A program made the position numbers and the translations under genes. From assembly GCA_959602045.1 (NCBI GenBank), contig CAUGRT010000003.1, forward strand, positions 62,001-126,000: 64,000 bases of DNA. Direction: 5' to 3'. The notes beneath the pieces are model-generated. The model did no database searches and was not told the DNA's origin. It saw only the letters and a list, made by a program, of their open reading frames with translations. Shown here in pieces: positions 63,851 to 64,000 of the stretch (positions within the stretch are counted from its first letter, which is position 1; each line of letters begins with the position of its first letter). Origin of the DNA: an uncultured Clostridia bacterium. Its GTDB lineage: Bacteria > Bacillota > Clostridia > UBA1381.

Positions 63851-64000
63851 TCAAGATATATCCAACATTTCCATATACAATCCGCCGTTATCAGCTATAA
63901 ATTCCTTTCGGCTCTGGATATTATCTCCCAACAAAATATCAAACATCATGGCGGTACGCTCCATACTCTCCGGCGTGACCTTAATCAATCGCCGCGTTGA
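63851..64000 (-). CDS. parE: DNA topoisomerase IV subunit B, C-terminal end only
   Basis: The minus-strand frame from the window edge encodes 49 residues, with RRLIKVTPESMERTAMMFDI and LLGDNIQSRKEFIADNGGLY, then ends at TGA (63851-63853). This is the C-terminal end of GyrB/ParE proteins (FDxLxGDxxxxRKxFI). Being directly upstream of parC, it is most likely parE; the start is outside the window. Confidence 0.85.
   Translation of the reverse strand, partial: STRRLIKVTPESMERTAMMFDILLGDNIQSRKEFIADNGGLYMEMLDIS

Overview
The window is a gene-dense stretch of a chromosome from a low-to-mid GC, endospore-forming member of the Clostridia (Firmicutes). The evidence is the sporulation and germination genes (spoIIP, cwlD, gpr), HrcA/CIRCE control of dnaK, PolC-type DNA polymerase III, the clostridial zinc-ribbon protein of the CD1247 type, strong AAGGAGG-like ribosome binding sites and some TTG/GTG starts. 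I cannot name the genus. I see no tRNA, rRNA, CRISPR array, prophage or transposase. Both ends cut through genes: a PRPP synthetase at the left edge and topoisomerase IV subunit B (parE) at the right edge.

Layout. 1-9.6 kb: prs end, a sugar nucleotidyltransferase, a MATE exporter, a sodium/amino-acid symporter, spoIIP, an OmpR-type two-component pair and metA (predicted homoserine acetyltransferase). 9.6-19.2 kb: an AraC regulator divergent from uxaC, cwlD, the serine pair serC-serA, gpr and a pair of M16 peptidase-like proteins. 19.2-27.6 kb, mostly minus strand: EamA permease, nadE, rarA, a TPR membrane protein, and a DUF896-asnA-asnS operon that makes and charges asparagine; beside it is a 41-residue cysteine-rich membrane peptide. 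27.6-42.4 kb, minus strand: lon, three tandem M42 aminopeptidase genes, murD, polC, purL. 42.9-50.9 kb, minus strand: the heat-shock operon hrcA-grpE-dnaK-dnaJ, which runs on into a HisD-like and a HisB-like gene and then, after a hairpin, a HAD hydrolase. 51-55.5 kb: hemW, a CD1247-type protein, efp, and an ECF sigma factor with a DUF4179 membrane partner. 56.3-64 kb: a YkgJ-type cysteine-cluster protein, a VanW protein, tmk, a TagA/WecG glycosyltransferase, citrate synthase, parC and parE.

Three things stand out. First, at least six intergenic loci carry a palindromic element of about 90 bp. It has a conserved core of about 45 bp and long arms (22-27 bp) whose sequence differs from copy to copy while the two arms of each copy stay complementary. 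One locus is a tandem array with an exact 86-bp period. No mobility gene is nearby and I do not recognise the family. Second, the HisD-like and HisB-like proteins attached to the heat-shock operon have both lost several canonical active-site residues, so they may work in something other than histidine synthesis. Third, the middle one of the three M42 peptidases has lost a metal-bridging Asp, the catalytic Glu and a metal-binding His, while both neighbours keep them, which suggests an inactive subunit kept with two active paralogues.
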